From Fibrobacter sp. (GTDB lineage Bacteria; Fibrobacterota; Fibrobacteria; Fibrobacterales; Fibrobacteraceae): a stretch of 35,810 nucleotides of DNA. The notes beneath the pieces were generated by a model. It was not told the origin of the DNA, made no database searches, and saw only the letters and a program-made list of their open reading frames with translations. Each line of letters starts with the position of its first letter. Position 1 is the first letter of the stretch. Shown one piece after another: positions 1-8,186 of this stretch. The position numbers and the translations under genes are program-made. The stretch spans positions 1-35,810 of the forward strand of contig JAKSIG010000028.1 in NCBI GenBank assembly GCA_024398955.1, written 5' to 3'.

Positions 1-2
1 TT

Positions 3-1442
3 ATCTATGATGCTAGTTTTGGACATAATGCGGATTCCTCTGAATATGCCCTAGGAATATTGGATTTTGAGTGGAAAATGGCTGGCGGTCAAATCTGCGA
101 TTCCGCTGTCGTTTCTAATGGAGATGGAGACGAAAGAACCATCTATGTTCATTTTGAACTGGGTAATTGCGCTGCCTACTACGTAGACTCCACAGGAGCC
201 AAGTGCGTCGAAACCTCCCATAAGGAAATCACGGAAGGAAATGCCAGTGCCTATTTTGACTTGAGACCTTTTGACTGCAAAATTGGCGACACCATAAAGG
301 TTTCAGTGCCTGTCGCAAGGTCCTTAAAGAATGATACCATCTACTCCACCTTGAGTGTCGTTAACCATGTTCTGGATTCAGCTGATGTGGCAAATGGTCT
401 AGTCAAGGTGAACGCACTTCCGGAAATTCCCAAGGGATATTGGGCGGTAGACATTACTGATGAAGGAATGTTCTGGTCAAATTTCGCTTTGAATGATGGA
501 GAAATGTTCTTTGTCTTTGTAGGCGAATACGAATCTAATGGTTACACTAAAGTGATTCCGGTAACCGTTTCGCTTCCGGAAGGCTTTGAAGATCTATCTT
601 CTGCAGATGAGCCCTTCAAGGATATGCCTCTGCCCATCCGTCTGGAAAAGCCTGCCGCGAAGGCCTGCCTTGTGGATGCGCTAGGTCGCGTAATCCCTCT
701 ACAAAAGAGCGAAGGGGATTCCCTGCTGTACTGGGGCAGCCTAAAGGAAGTTGTCTTCTCGAAAAGTGGAACTCTCTCATTTGACTTGTTGAACAACTGC
801 TATTACGATGATTGGGGTAAGCCTGTAGGCGACACCGCCGTAGTGCTTTCGCGCCATACGGAATCATTTGACAGCTTGACGGGCTCTAAGAATGGGGGAA
901 TCCTCGGCAACGCCCTCTGGCTGGATTCTACGGATTCCTGGAAGATGATTGAAGGCTTTGAACCTTTTACCAATAACGGAACACGGATGTCCGCATCCAT
1001 CTGGATCAAGGCTGATAGTGCTTCCCAGGCAACACCGGGCAAGAGCTACACCCGCATTCTTTCTGCTAAGAAGGATAGTGTGGCTTTCATCTTGCAGCAG
1101 CGCGGTAACCAGGCCGCCGTAAACCTGCGCATTGACGCACGCCATGATGGCGTTGGCGTTTATAACTCGGGTTATGGCACCGCCCGAATTCTGGATGGAA
1201 CTTGGCATAACTATTCCTTCACCATCCGCGGAGACAGCATCTTTACCTATGTGGACGGCGTAAGCCACAGCAAGGACCAGTTTGAAAATGGCGGCGATTT
1301 CTCCACTTGCACCAACCCCGCCATTGGCGGTGATAAGCCCAATTTGGTGGGCGGCCTCGATGAAATTTTCTTCTTCGACGGCTCCCAGAGCGAAAACTGG
1401 ATGCGACTTTTCTATGCTCTACAGAAGCAGGCAATGAAATAA
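3..1442 (+). CDS. C-terminal part of a secreted LamG (concanavalin A-like) domain protein, 5' truncated by window edge
   Basis: The reading frame is open from the left edge, so the N-terminus lies outside the window; a TTG at 60 is internal, not a start. The last ~190 residues resemble a LamG/concanavalin A-like beta-sandwich: a GNALWLD strand, an SASIWIKAD strand, a DGTWHNYSFTI strand, a YVDG turn and a final GGLDEIFFFDG strand, the usual order in this fold. The part before it is beta-rich and I do not recognise it. LamG domains usually bind carbohydrate or mediate adhesion on the outside of the cell. The protein ends shortly after LamG, without the serine linker and sorting-like domain of the GH43 proteins downstream. 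A terminator follows at once, so it is probably transcribed separately from GH53. The fold is fairly sure; the function is unknown. Confidence 0.75.
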   Translation: MYDASFGHNADSSEYALGILDFEWKMAGGQICDSAVVSNGDGDERTIYVHFELGNCAAYYVDSTGAKCVETSHKEITEGNASAYFDLRPFDCKIGDTIKVSVPVARSLKNDTIYSTLSVVNHVLDSADVANGLVKVNALPEIPKGYWAVDITDEGMFWSNFALNDGEMFFVFVGEYESNGYTKVIPVTVSLPEGFEDLSSADEPFKDMPLPIRLEKPAAKACLVDALGRVIPLQKSEGDSLLYWGSLKEVVFSKSGTLSFDLLNNCYYDDWGKPVGDTAVVLSRHTESFDSLTGSKNGGILGNALWLDSTDSWKMIEGFEPFTNNGTRMSASIWIKADSASQATPGKSYTRILSAKKDSVAFILQQRGNQAAVNLRIDARHDGVGVYNSGYGTARILDGTWHNYSFTIRGDSIFTYVDGVSHSKDQFENGGDFSTCTNPAIGGDKPNLVGGLDEIFFFDGSQSENWMRLFYALQKQAMK

Positions 1443-1483
1443 TTTTTCCAGAACTGTCAAATTTGAAGAAAAAATGCGGATTT

Positions 1484-1506
1484 GCCCCCTGAAAAGGGGG
1501 CTTTTC
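1484..1506 (+). terminator. Intrinsic terminator after the LamG gene
   Basis: A perfect GCCCCC/GGGGGC stem with a six-base loop is followed by a short T-rich run. It lies about 40 bases after the stop codon of the LamG gene. Confidence 0.85.
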
Positions 1507-1533
1507 TTATGTACCAAATTTTTTTTGATTTTA

Positions 1534-1600
1534 TAGTACACTTTGTAGTAAAATTGATTATATTTGTTTTTGTGAAGTTGTAGTACATATTGTAGTACAG
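1534..1600. promoter_or_regulatory. Paired TAGTACA direct repeats upstream of GH53
   Basis: TAGTACA-CTTTG-TAGTAAA (1534-1552) and TAGTACA-TATTG-TAGTACA (1581-1599) are two copies of one head-to-tail heptamer pair. Both have a 12-bp period, and the copies start 47 bp apart. They are in the 238-bp gap upstream of the GH53 galactanase, so they are good operator or activator-site candidates. I could not place the -35 and -10 elements with confidence. The regulator is unknown. Confidence 0.5.
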
Positions 1601-1680
1601 TAAAATAAAAAGTCTAGGCGTTTTGGATTAGGGACCTTAGAACGCTTGGGCAGGGATGATTGGATAAAAAGGAGTAAGTT

Positions 1681-3546
1681 ATGAAGTTCAATTTCATGAA
1701 TACTTTTAAGAAAGCTGCGATTGCCATGGGTGTAATTGCCGCCGCTGCAATAGCTCGCCCCTACATTGTGGGTGTGGATGTTTCCTGGGTTCTGGAAGAT
1801 GAATCCTTGGGTGCAAAGTATTATCACGATGGCAAGCAGCAGGACCTGTTTGACATTCTTCAGGATCACGGCATCAATTTCATTCGCGTCCGTACCTTCG
1901 TGAACTCTTGCGTTGGTTACGCCACCGAAAGCTACTCCGGCGCAAATTCCAAGGTTTGCTGGTGCGACTTGGACCATACCATTGCCTTGGCAAAGCGTAT
2001 CAAGGCTCATAACATGGGCTTCTTCCTGGACTTCCATATGAGCGACACCTGGGCTTCCATCGGTAAGCAGTATGTGCCTGCTTCCTGGAAAGGAAAGTCC
2101 AATGCCGAAATGGGCAAGCTTGCCTATGACCATGTGAAGACCACCATGAACGCCTTGATGAAGGAAGGCCTTCGCCCCGACATGGTGCAGGTGGGTAACG
2201 AAATCAACTCCGCAGTTTCTGGCGTTTCCATCAGCAAGACTGCAGAATTTGCGAACATCATCAACTCCGGCGTAAAGGCTGTTCGCGATATCGATCCTTC
2301 CATCAAGATCGTGATGCAGCATGGCCGTCCTCGTCCTGATGGCGGTTTTGAAAGCTGGTACAATAAGATTGACGCCAACATCGATTACGATGCCATTTGC
2401 GGATCCACTTACGGTACTACCAACAATGGCCAGGATTGGCGCGATATGTTCGGTCTTGTGACCAAGAAGAAAAAGCCTGTGCTGAGCTGCGAATATACCG
2501 CTGATCGCACCAAGCTGATTAACGGCATTATGAATGACTTTGGCGATCTGGGTTGGGGTACTTTCGTTTGGGAACCCACCCGCTACAGCAACAAGCCCAT
2601 GTTTGATCGTGATGGCCAAAAGTACACTGCAAATGCTCGCCTTGATGAACTGGCTGCCATCGCAAAGCAGTACAATGCGACCCTTCCGGATTGGGTTGGC
2701 GCAAAGGCCGTGAAGAAGCTGACTGTGAAGACCGCTGCGGCTGCAGGTGGCACCATCGCACAGAGCATCGAAGGTTCTGAAATTGCGGAAGGTTCCAAGG
2801 TTACCTTTACCGCCGTTCCGCTAGAAGGCTGGGAATTCACAGGCTGGACTGGGGATAACTCCGGTATCGCCAAGGATTACACGGTGGCTTCCCTCAACAA
2901 GGAAGTGAATCTGGGTGCAAACTTCAAGTTCGTAGCAAAGGATTCCCTGAACTACGAAGCGGAAAATGCAGTTTTCAGTAACACAATCTTTGAAGATAAG
3001 CATGCGGGCTTCTCTGGCAAGGGTTACGCCAACCTGGATAACGCCGTAGGTTCTTTCGTAACCATTCCTGTGTGCCTCCCCAGTGAAGGTGAACAGAAGG
3101 TTCGCATTGTTTTCGCTAACGGTTCCACTGCCAATCGCCCGGTAAGCATCGCTGTTAATGGTGAAGTTCAGGTAAAGTCTCAGGATTTCGAATCCACCAG
3201 TGAATGGACAAATTGGACCAGCAAGGATGTGGTTCTCAAGATGCCTGCCGGCGTGAGCAACATTACCTTCACTTCTACTACAGCAGATGGCGGCCCAAAT
3301 ATCGACAAGATCCAGTTTGTAGTGGAATCCATCGATCCTGTTGTGGTTCCGCCTGCAGACGAAAAGGATTCCGCAAAGGTCGAAGAAGGTTCAACGGATT
3401 CCACGACCGCTATCGTAAACCGCCGTCTTGAACAGTCCCGAGCCGCACTTCGCCTGCGTAATGGAGGCCGCAGCTTCTATGTGAATGGTCGCAGTGTAAA
3501 TGAACTGCAGCGTCGCGCTTCCAGAATCAAGACTTTTAACAAGTAA
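1681..3546 (+). CDS. Secreted arabinogalactan endo-beta-1,4-galactanase (GH53) with bacterial repeat, CBM and basic C-terminal module
   Basis: The enzyme is predicted to cut beta-1,4-galactan, as in the side chains of pectin. A signal peptide (residues 1-25) precedes a GH53 catalytic domain (about 27-340). Family hallmarks are GVDVSWV, FIRVRTFVN, FFLDFHMSDTWA and MVQVGNEIN with the likely acid/base Glu174; the nucleophile is probably Glu271 in SCEYTAD. After it come an InlB-like bacterial repeat (about 343-416, with GWEFTGWTGD), a CBM6/CBM35-like domain (about 424-548, starting YEAENAVF) and a short acidic linker. The end is an Arg-rich tail (about 578-621) that resembles the basic C-terminal modules of Fibrobacter hemicellulases. 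The ATG has a strong AAAGGAG site at 1668-1674. The TAGTACA repeats upstream may regulate it, and its own terminator follows. The GH43 genes downstream target arabinan, the other side chain of rhamnogalacturonan I. Confidence 0.9.
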   Translation: MKFNFMNTFKKAAIAMGVIAAAAIARPYIVGVDVSWVLEDESLGAKYYHDGKQQDLFDILQDHGINFIRVRTFVNSCVGYATESYSGANSKVCWCDLDHTIALAKRIKAHNMGFFLDFHMSDTWASIGKQYVPASWKGKSNAEMGKLAYDHVKTTMNALMKEGLRPDMVQVGNEINSAVSGVSISKTAEFANIINSGVKAVRDIDPSIKIVMQHGRPRPDGGFESWYNKIDANIDYDAICGSTYGTTNNGQDWRDMFGLVTKKKKPVLSCEYTADRTKLINGIMNDFGDLGWGTFVWEPTRYSNKPMFDRDGQKYTANARLDELAAIAKQYNATLPDWVGAKAVKKLTVKTAAAAGGTIAQSIEGSEIAEGSKVTFTAVPLEGWEFTGWTGDNSGIAKDYTVASLNKEVNLGANFKFVAKDSLNYEAENAVFSNTIFEDKHAGFSGKGYANLDNAVGSFVTIPVCLPSEGEQKVRIVFANGSTANRPVSIAVNGEVQVKSQDFESTSEWTNWTSKDVVLKMPAGVSNITFTSTTADGGPNIDKIQFVVESIDPVVVPPADEKDSAKVEEGSTDSTTAIVNRRLEQSRAALRLRNGGRSFYVNGRSVNELQRRASRIKTFNK

Positions 3547-3586
3547 TTTTTGCCAAGAAAATTCCATACAACCAAAACCAAACAGG

Positions 3587-3632
3587 AGCGTAAGTCTAAT
3601 TCGAAAATTTCGGAGACGGCTTACGCTTTTTT
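3587..3632 (+). terminator. Terminator after GH53
   Basis: AGCGTAAG (3587-3594) pairs with CTTACGCT (3620-3627), and a six-T run follows. The interior holds a second small inverted repeat (CGAAA/TTTCG), so the structure is a branched or extended stem. It separates GH53 from the GH43 pair. Confidence 0.8.
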
Positions 3633-3653
3633 GTGAAATCGAGCTTTTTTAGC

Positions 3654-3673
3654 TTTTTTTTCATGAAAAAAAA
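3654..3673. repeat. Perfect 20-bp palindrome in AT-rich spacer
   Basis: TTTTTTTTCATGAAAAAAAA is fully self-complementary. It sits in the AT-rich 282-bp gap between GH53 and the first GH43 gene. It may be a second weak terminator or a protein site; there is no further evidence for either. Confidence 0.35.
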
Positions 3674-3772
3674 GGCAATTTTTCCCTATTTTTAATTTTT
3701 TTGAAATGTGGACAAATATTTTATTTAGACAATGGTATTTATCGTTATTTTTATAAAAATTACATAAAAATG

Positions 3773-3822
3773 TTGACTTTTAATAAAAATTAGAGTACAT
3801 TTTAGAATATACTGAAAAGGAG
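3773..3822 (+). promoter_or_regulatory. Promoter and ribosome binding site of the GH43 pair
   Basis: TTGACT (3773-3778), a 17-base spacer and TACATT (3796-3801) fit a sigma-70-type promoter. The -10 lies inside TAGAGTACATTTTAGAATATA, which matches part of the TAGTACA repeats before GH53 (about 13 of 18 positions). AAAGGAG at 3816-3822 is a strong ribosome binding site, six bases before the ATG. Confidence 0.6.
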
Positions 3823-3828
3823 TGTATA

Positions 3829-6300
3829 ATGGGTATTGGTTTTGGTTTAAACAAGCGCAGCGGCTTTGGAGTGTTTTCCGCTGCGTTTTTTGCTCTGGCA
3901 ATAGCTGGCCAGAGCGCATTGGCTGCCGACTGGTATGCTAAGGATAATCGTCAGGGTGGTCACGATCCTACCATGTTCCGTGACGAAAACGGCTACATCT
4001 TGATGTCCACCAACAACAATTTGTCTATGTGGACTTCCGAAAATATGACTTCTTGGGCTTCCAAGGGGCGAGCCCTCAGCAACGTTGCTAACTGGGACGC
4101 CTGGCTGAATAAGGCCGTGGGTGGTAAGCATGACGGTATCTGGGCTCCGGATTTGTTCAGAATGGGCAACAAGTACGGCATTTTCTACTGCGGTTCCGTA
4201 TTTGGTCAGAGAACTTCTGCTATCGGCCTGGCTACGAACTCCAAACTGGATTTCGGCAATCCTTCTGCAGGTTGGGCCGACCAGGGCGAAATCGTTCGTA
4301 CCACCAACAGCAATAACTATAACGCTATTGACGCCGACGTTGTGCAGACCGCCAATGGCGAATACTGGATGACTTACGGCTCCTGGAACGCAGGCGGCAT
4401 TCGTCTCGTAAAGCTTGATCCCAATACCGGTAAGCAGGCTGCCGACGACAAGACTAACTACCAGATCGCGTCCCGCGGTGGCAAGGGTATCGAAGGTCCT
4501 AGCCTTATCGAACACGGTGGCAAGTACTTTCTGTTTACCGCTTGGGACGTTTGCTGCAAGCAGGGTAACGAAATTGAACAGACCACTTACAAGACTGCCA
4601 TGGGCCGCGCCGACAAGGTGAACGGTACTTACTACGACCGTAGCGGCAAGAAATTGAATGATGGCGGTGGCACCATTTTGATGCAGCGTTACAGCCGTTA
4701 CGTCGGCCCCGGTGGTGGCGAAGCCTTTAAGGATTTGAACCGCATTCGCTTCGTTCATCATTACTATGACCTGACTGGCGACAAGTACAACCACATTCAT
4801 ATTCGTGATGTTGTATTTACTGACGATAACTGGCCGGAAATGGGCCAGCCCTTCTTGGGTCGCTACTTGAGCGCCGAAGCCGAACATGGCGCCATGACCC
4901 GTGCAGTGGATGGCGATCTGGCTTTCAATTATAACAACACCTCCTCTAATGGTGAATACGTCGGTAACATTAACACCAAGGGTTCCAAGATTCGCCTGCC
5001 TATGAACATCATGCAGGCTGGTGACTACATCATGCGTTACCGTTATGCCAACGGCGGCGAAAATGATGCAACCCATAAGGTAACTGTCAACGGCAAGTCC
5101 CAGACCGTAAAGCTTTCGAAGACTGGTGCGTGGGGAAGCTTCCCCGAATCTTCTGTTGCCATGATTCCCGCAACTCTCAAACGTGGCGGCAACTTCATCG
5201 AAGTGGAACCGGATCAGAACTATGCAGAACTGGATCGTATCGACTTCCTCCGCGTGATTCGTGATACTATTCCGGCTAACGGCTTTGATAACGGTATCAA
5301 GGTTCGCTTGACCAATAAGGATCAGTTCGCCATCAAGGCTGGCGGTTACGCCATCTTCGAAAACGTGGTGACTGACTCCATCAAAAGCACCGATGTGAAG
5401 GTTCAGCTCCAGCAGTGCAGTGGCGGTACCTTGAGCATCCGTGACGGTTCCAAGTCCGGTACCGAACTTTCCAAGTGCACCATTCCCGCTTCTTGCGGCA
5501 CCAGCAGCTGGACCGAAGTTTCCTGCTCCGCAACCGCAAAGCTTAAGGGTGTAAAGGACTTCTACCTGACTGCTGCTGGTAACAGTGGTGAAGTTCTGGT
5601 AGGCAATATCAAGTTCGGTAATGGCGCTCCCGCAACACTCACCAAGCACGGCGCAGGCTCTTCTTCCCAGACGGTTGAAGCTGGCGCAGAAATCACTGAC
5701 TTCTACTACGACTTTGCAAACGCAACTGGCGTCAAGGTAACAGGCCTTCCCTCTGGTATCAAGGCCGATGTGGATGCAGCCGGCAAGAAGGTGACCTTCA
5801 GTGGCAAGGTGGACGCAAACGTTGCTGCAGGCGATTATGCCTACACCATCGAAACCACCGGAGGCATTGAAAACGCAAAGCTCACTGCAACTATCACGGT
5901 GACTCGCAAGGATGCTCCTGCAGTTTCTAGCTCTAGCGTTGTGCCGGCGGTCTCCAGCAGCTCCGTGATCAATCCGCCGGCATCTTCTGGAAACGATGTT
6001 GCGCCTGCCTCCTCTGGTAGCGAACAGCCGGCTTCTAGCAGCAGTGAAGATGTTATCATCAGTTCTTCCTCCGAAGATCCTAGCTCTTTGGCAAAGGTCG
6101 CTGGCGTAAAGCTTGGCTACTCTGTCGCACGCAACGGCAACGGCTACACTGTAAGTTTCGACAAGGTCGGCAACTACAACCTGTTCGTCATGAACTCCAT
6201 GGGTCAGGTTATCAAGCGCCAGGCTGTAAGCATGCAGTCCGAAGTGCAGGTTGAAAACCTTCCTCAAGGCAACTTCATCTTCAGAGTGGTAAAGCGCTAA
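3829..6300 (+). CDS. Secreted GH43 arabinan-degrading enzyme (endo-arabinanase or arabinofuranosidase type) with two CBM-like domains
   Basis: A signal peptide (1 to about 33, ending ALAA) leads into a five-blade GH43 domain (about 34-345). The expected acidic residues are visible: Asp46 in GGHDPTMF (base), Asp168 in NAIDAD (pKa modulator) and Glu222 in IEGPSL (acid). VHHY at about 309-312 fits the conserved histidine. This sequence style is typical of arabinan-active GH43 enzymes, but the exact specificity cannot be read off. A CBM6/CBM35-like domain (about 346-478, starting YLSAEAEHG), a second beta-sandwich (about 485-600), an Ig-like domain (about 602-692) and a serine-rich linker (about 698-753) follow. 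The last ~64 residues are a beta-rich domain ending FRVVKR that resembles a type IX secretion sorting domain. The stop overlaps the start of the next gene as TAATG, so the two are probably coupled. Confidence 0.9.
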   Translation: MGIGFGLNKRSGFGVFSAAFFALAIAGQSALAADWYAKDNRQGGHDPTMFRDENGYILMSTNNNLSMWTSENMTSWASKGRALSNVANWDAWLNKAVGGKHDGIWAPDLFRMGNKYGIFYCGSVFGQRTSAIGLATNSKLDFGNPSAGWADQGEIVRTTNSNNYNAIDADVVQTANGEYWMTYGSWNAGGIRLVKLDPNTGKQAADDKTNYQIASRGGKGIEGPSLIEHGGKYFLFTAWDVCCKQGNEIEQTTYKTAMGRADKVNGTYYDRSGKKLNDGGGTILMQRYSRYVGPGGGEAFKDLNRIRFVHHYYDLTGDKYNHIHIRDVVFTDDNWPEMGQPFLGRYLSAEAEHGAMTRAVDGDLAFNYNNTSSNGEYVGNINTKGSKIRLPMNIMQAGDYIMRYRYANGGENDATHKVTVNGKSQTVKLSKTGAWGSFPESSVAMIPATLKRGGNFIEVEPDQNYAELDRIDFLRVIRDTIPANGFDNGIKVRLTNKDQFAIKAGGYAIFENVVTDSIKSTDVKVQLQQCSGGTLSIRDGSKSGTELSKCTIPASCGTSSWTEVSCSATAKLKGVKDFYLTAAGNSGEVLVGNIKFGNGAPATLTKHGAGSSSQTVEAGAEITDFYYDFANATGVKVTGLPSGIKADVDAAGKKVTFSGKVDANVAAGDYAYTIETTGGIENAKLTATITVTRKDAPAVSSSSVVPAVSSSSVINPPASSGNDVAPASSGSEQPASSSSEDVIISSSSEDPSSLAKVAGVKLGYSVARNGNGYTVSFDKVGNYNLFVMNSMGQVIKRQAVSMQSEVQVENLPQGNFIFRVVKR

Positions 6301-8084
6301 TGAATTTGGGTAAAAAAAACAAAGGAGTCGGCTTGAAAACCGCAGCTGTTCTTGGGCTTGGCGCAGCCGCCATGGCCATGGCAGCAAACCCGCTGACTAC
6401 GGCATTCTATTCTGCCGACGCAGCGGCACTTGTCCATAACGACAGCTTGTTTATTTTTGCGGGCCACGACGAACAGGGCCCTCAGGGCGGAAACGCATTC
6501 TTCCTGATGAACGACTGGCATGTTCTCGTAACCGACGACATGCAGAACTACCACGACTACGGCGCGGTTCTCTCTTGGCGCACGTTCTCCTGGGCTTCGG
6601 GAAACGCCTTCGCCGGTCATTGCGAATACCGTAACGGAAAGTATTACTGGTACGTTGCCGTGCATCACAGGACCATCGTTCGCGATGAAGGTTTCGCCAT
6701 CGGCGTTGCCGTGGCGGATCATCCGTCTGGCCCCTGGAAAGACGCCATCGGTCACGCTCTCATTACCGACGATACACCCAATGACGTTGCCTTGAACATC
6801 GACCCCGCCATTTTCTACGATGGCAACGACATCTGGATGTATTGGGGTTCCTGGAACGCAGGCCGCCGTGTAAAACTGAAGGAAAACATGATCGAACTTG
6901 CGGGCACACCCGAGGACGTTAAGATTAAGGACTTCTTCGAAGCTCCCTGGGTCCACAAGTACCGCGGCAACTATTACTTCAGTTACGCTTCCGGCTATCC
7001 TTCTACCATCAACTATTCCATGGCCAAGAGCATGAACGGTCCCTGGACGCAGATGGGAACCATCAACGACAAGATGGAAAATTCCGAGACCAACCATCAG
7101 GCCATCTTCCGCTATCTGGGCCACTGGTACTTTATGTATCACGGCGCTACAGCTCCCGGCGGCTGGACTTACCGCAGGTCTGTGAACATTGACTACTTGT
7201 ATTACGACCAGGACGCTAAAATCCAGAAGATCAAGCGCACCACTGCTGGCGTAGACAAGGTGAACAACGCCTTGATTGAAAACGGCACCTTCCGCCTGAC
7301 TGCAAGCCACAGCAACTTAAGCTTCGTAGATGCAAATGGAATCGTGGTACAGCAGACCTCAAACGAAAACGATCGCAACCAGTACTGGAAACTGACCCAC
7401 AACGAAAAGAACCGTCGTCATTATTCCCTGCAAAATGTTGGTACCGGCAATTACTACTGCCCCACCGCCACCTTGCTGGATACGGTTAAAACTTCCAAGA
7501 CTCCTTGCGAAATCAGAATCGAAAACGCTTCCGAGGCGAAGGGCTATTACCTCTACGGTGATTACGAAAGCGACTTCGTGGGCGATGTACTGAACGTTTC
7601 CAAGGAAGTGGGTATGCCTGTCATCACCTGGGTTCGCACCGGTGCAGACAACCAGAAAATCAAGATGGTAAAGGCCCAGGCTCCGGAACTTTCCAGCAGT
7701 TCTGTAGCTCCGGCGATTTCTAGTTCCAGTGAAGCGGCTGTCGCCTCAAGCAATTCCGTGCCCCCGCCGATTTCTTCTGACGAAGACAAACCTTCATCAA
7801 GCGGTAGCGAAGACGAAATCGTCAGTTCCTCTTCCGAAGATATTGAAGGAACCGAAAGTGACGAGACTGGTCTTACTTCCGTAAGGTCTGCTAAGCTTGG
7901 CTATTCTGTCATGCGCAACGGTAATGGCTACACCATCCGTTTCAACAAGGTTGGCGATTACAATCTCTACGTCCTGAATTCCATGGGCCAGATTGTAACC
8001 CGCAAGGCCGTAGGCATGCAGTCCGAAGTGCAGATCGAAAATCTGCCCAAGGGCAACTACGTGTTCCGCGTTGTAAACCGATAA
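6300..8084 (+). CDS. Secreted GH43 glycosidase with ricin-type beta-trefoil domain
   Basis: The start overlaps the previous stop by one base (TAATG), which indicates translational coupling; GH43 plus GH43 is an operon. A signal peptide (1 to about 28, ending AMAMA) is followed by a GH43 domain (about 30-310). Catalytic candidates are Asp40 (YSAD), Asp168 (NIDPAIF) and Glu214 (FFEAPWV), with His280-like NHQAIF and FMYHG strands as in exo-acting arabinofuranosidase/xylosidase subfamilies. A beta-trefoil lectin-like domain (about 322-458) shows QxW-type repeats such as NQYWKL. A serine-rich linker and a ~60-residue C-terminal domain nearly identical to that of the upstream gene follow (KLGYSV-RNGNGYT, YNL-V-NSMGQ, MQSEVQ-ENLP). 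The two enzymes are therefore likely exported and anchored in the same way. The substrate is probably arabinose side chains on pectin or xylan. Confidence 0.85.
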   Translation: MNLGKKNKGVGLKTAAVLGLGAAAMAMAANPLTTAFYSADAAALVHNDSLFIFAGHDEQGPQGGNAFFLMNDWHVLVTDDMQNYHDYGAVLSWRTFSWASGNAFAGHCEYRNGKYYWYVAVHHRTIVRDEGFAIGVAVADHPSGPWKDAIGHALITDDTPNDVALNIDPAIFYDGNDIWMYWGSWNAGRRVKLKENMIELAGTPEDVKIKDFFEAPWVHKYRGNYYFSYASGYPSTINYSMAKSMNGPWTQMGTINDKMENSETNHQAIFRYLGHWYFMYHGATAPGGWTYRRSVNIDYLYYDQDAKIQKIKRTTAGVDKVNNALIENGTFRLTASHSNLSFVDANGIVVQQTSNENDRNQYWKLTHNEKNRRHYSLQNVGTGNYYCPTATLLDTVKTSKTPCEIRIENASEAKGYYLYGDYESDFVGDVLNVSKEVGMPVITWVRTGADNQKIKMVKAQAPELSSSSVAPAISSSSEAAVASSNSVPPPISSDEDKPSSSGSEDEIVSSSSEDIEGTESDETGLTSVRSAKLGYSVMRNGNGYTIRFNKVGDYNLYVLNSMGQIVTRKAVGMQSEVQIENLPKGNYVFRVVNR

Positions 8085-8104
8085 AAGCTTCCATACACCA
8101 AACC

Positions 8105-8136
8105 AAAACCACCTCGAAATTCCTCGGGGTGGTTTT
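8105..8136. terminator. Bidirectional terminator between the GH43 operon and the permease
   Basis: AAAACCACCTCGA pairs with TCGGGGTGGTTTT across a six-base loop (one G-T wobble). A-run on one side and T-run on the other let it serve both converging genes. Confidence 0.85.
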
Positions 8137-8186
8137 GATCTATAAAGATTGCAGTTTTAAAAAGTGGTTTTTATAGAAAAAGAATT

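Noticed and set aside
3847..6387. 846-codon open frame on the minus strand opposite the first GH43 gene
   Set aside because: It mirrors the GH43 codon pattern, has no recognisable domain, signal or ribosome binding site, and the sense strand has a clear enzyme. Long antisense openness is expected from strong codon bias.
6297..7310. 337-codon antisense frame opposite the second GH43 gene, and similar long frames opposite GH53 and the EF-G-like gene
   Set aside because: No protein family features; all overlap well supported genes completely.
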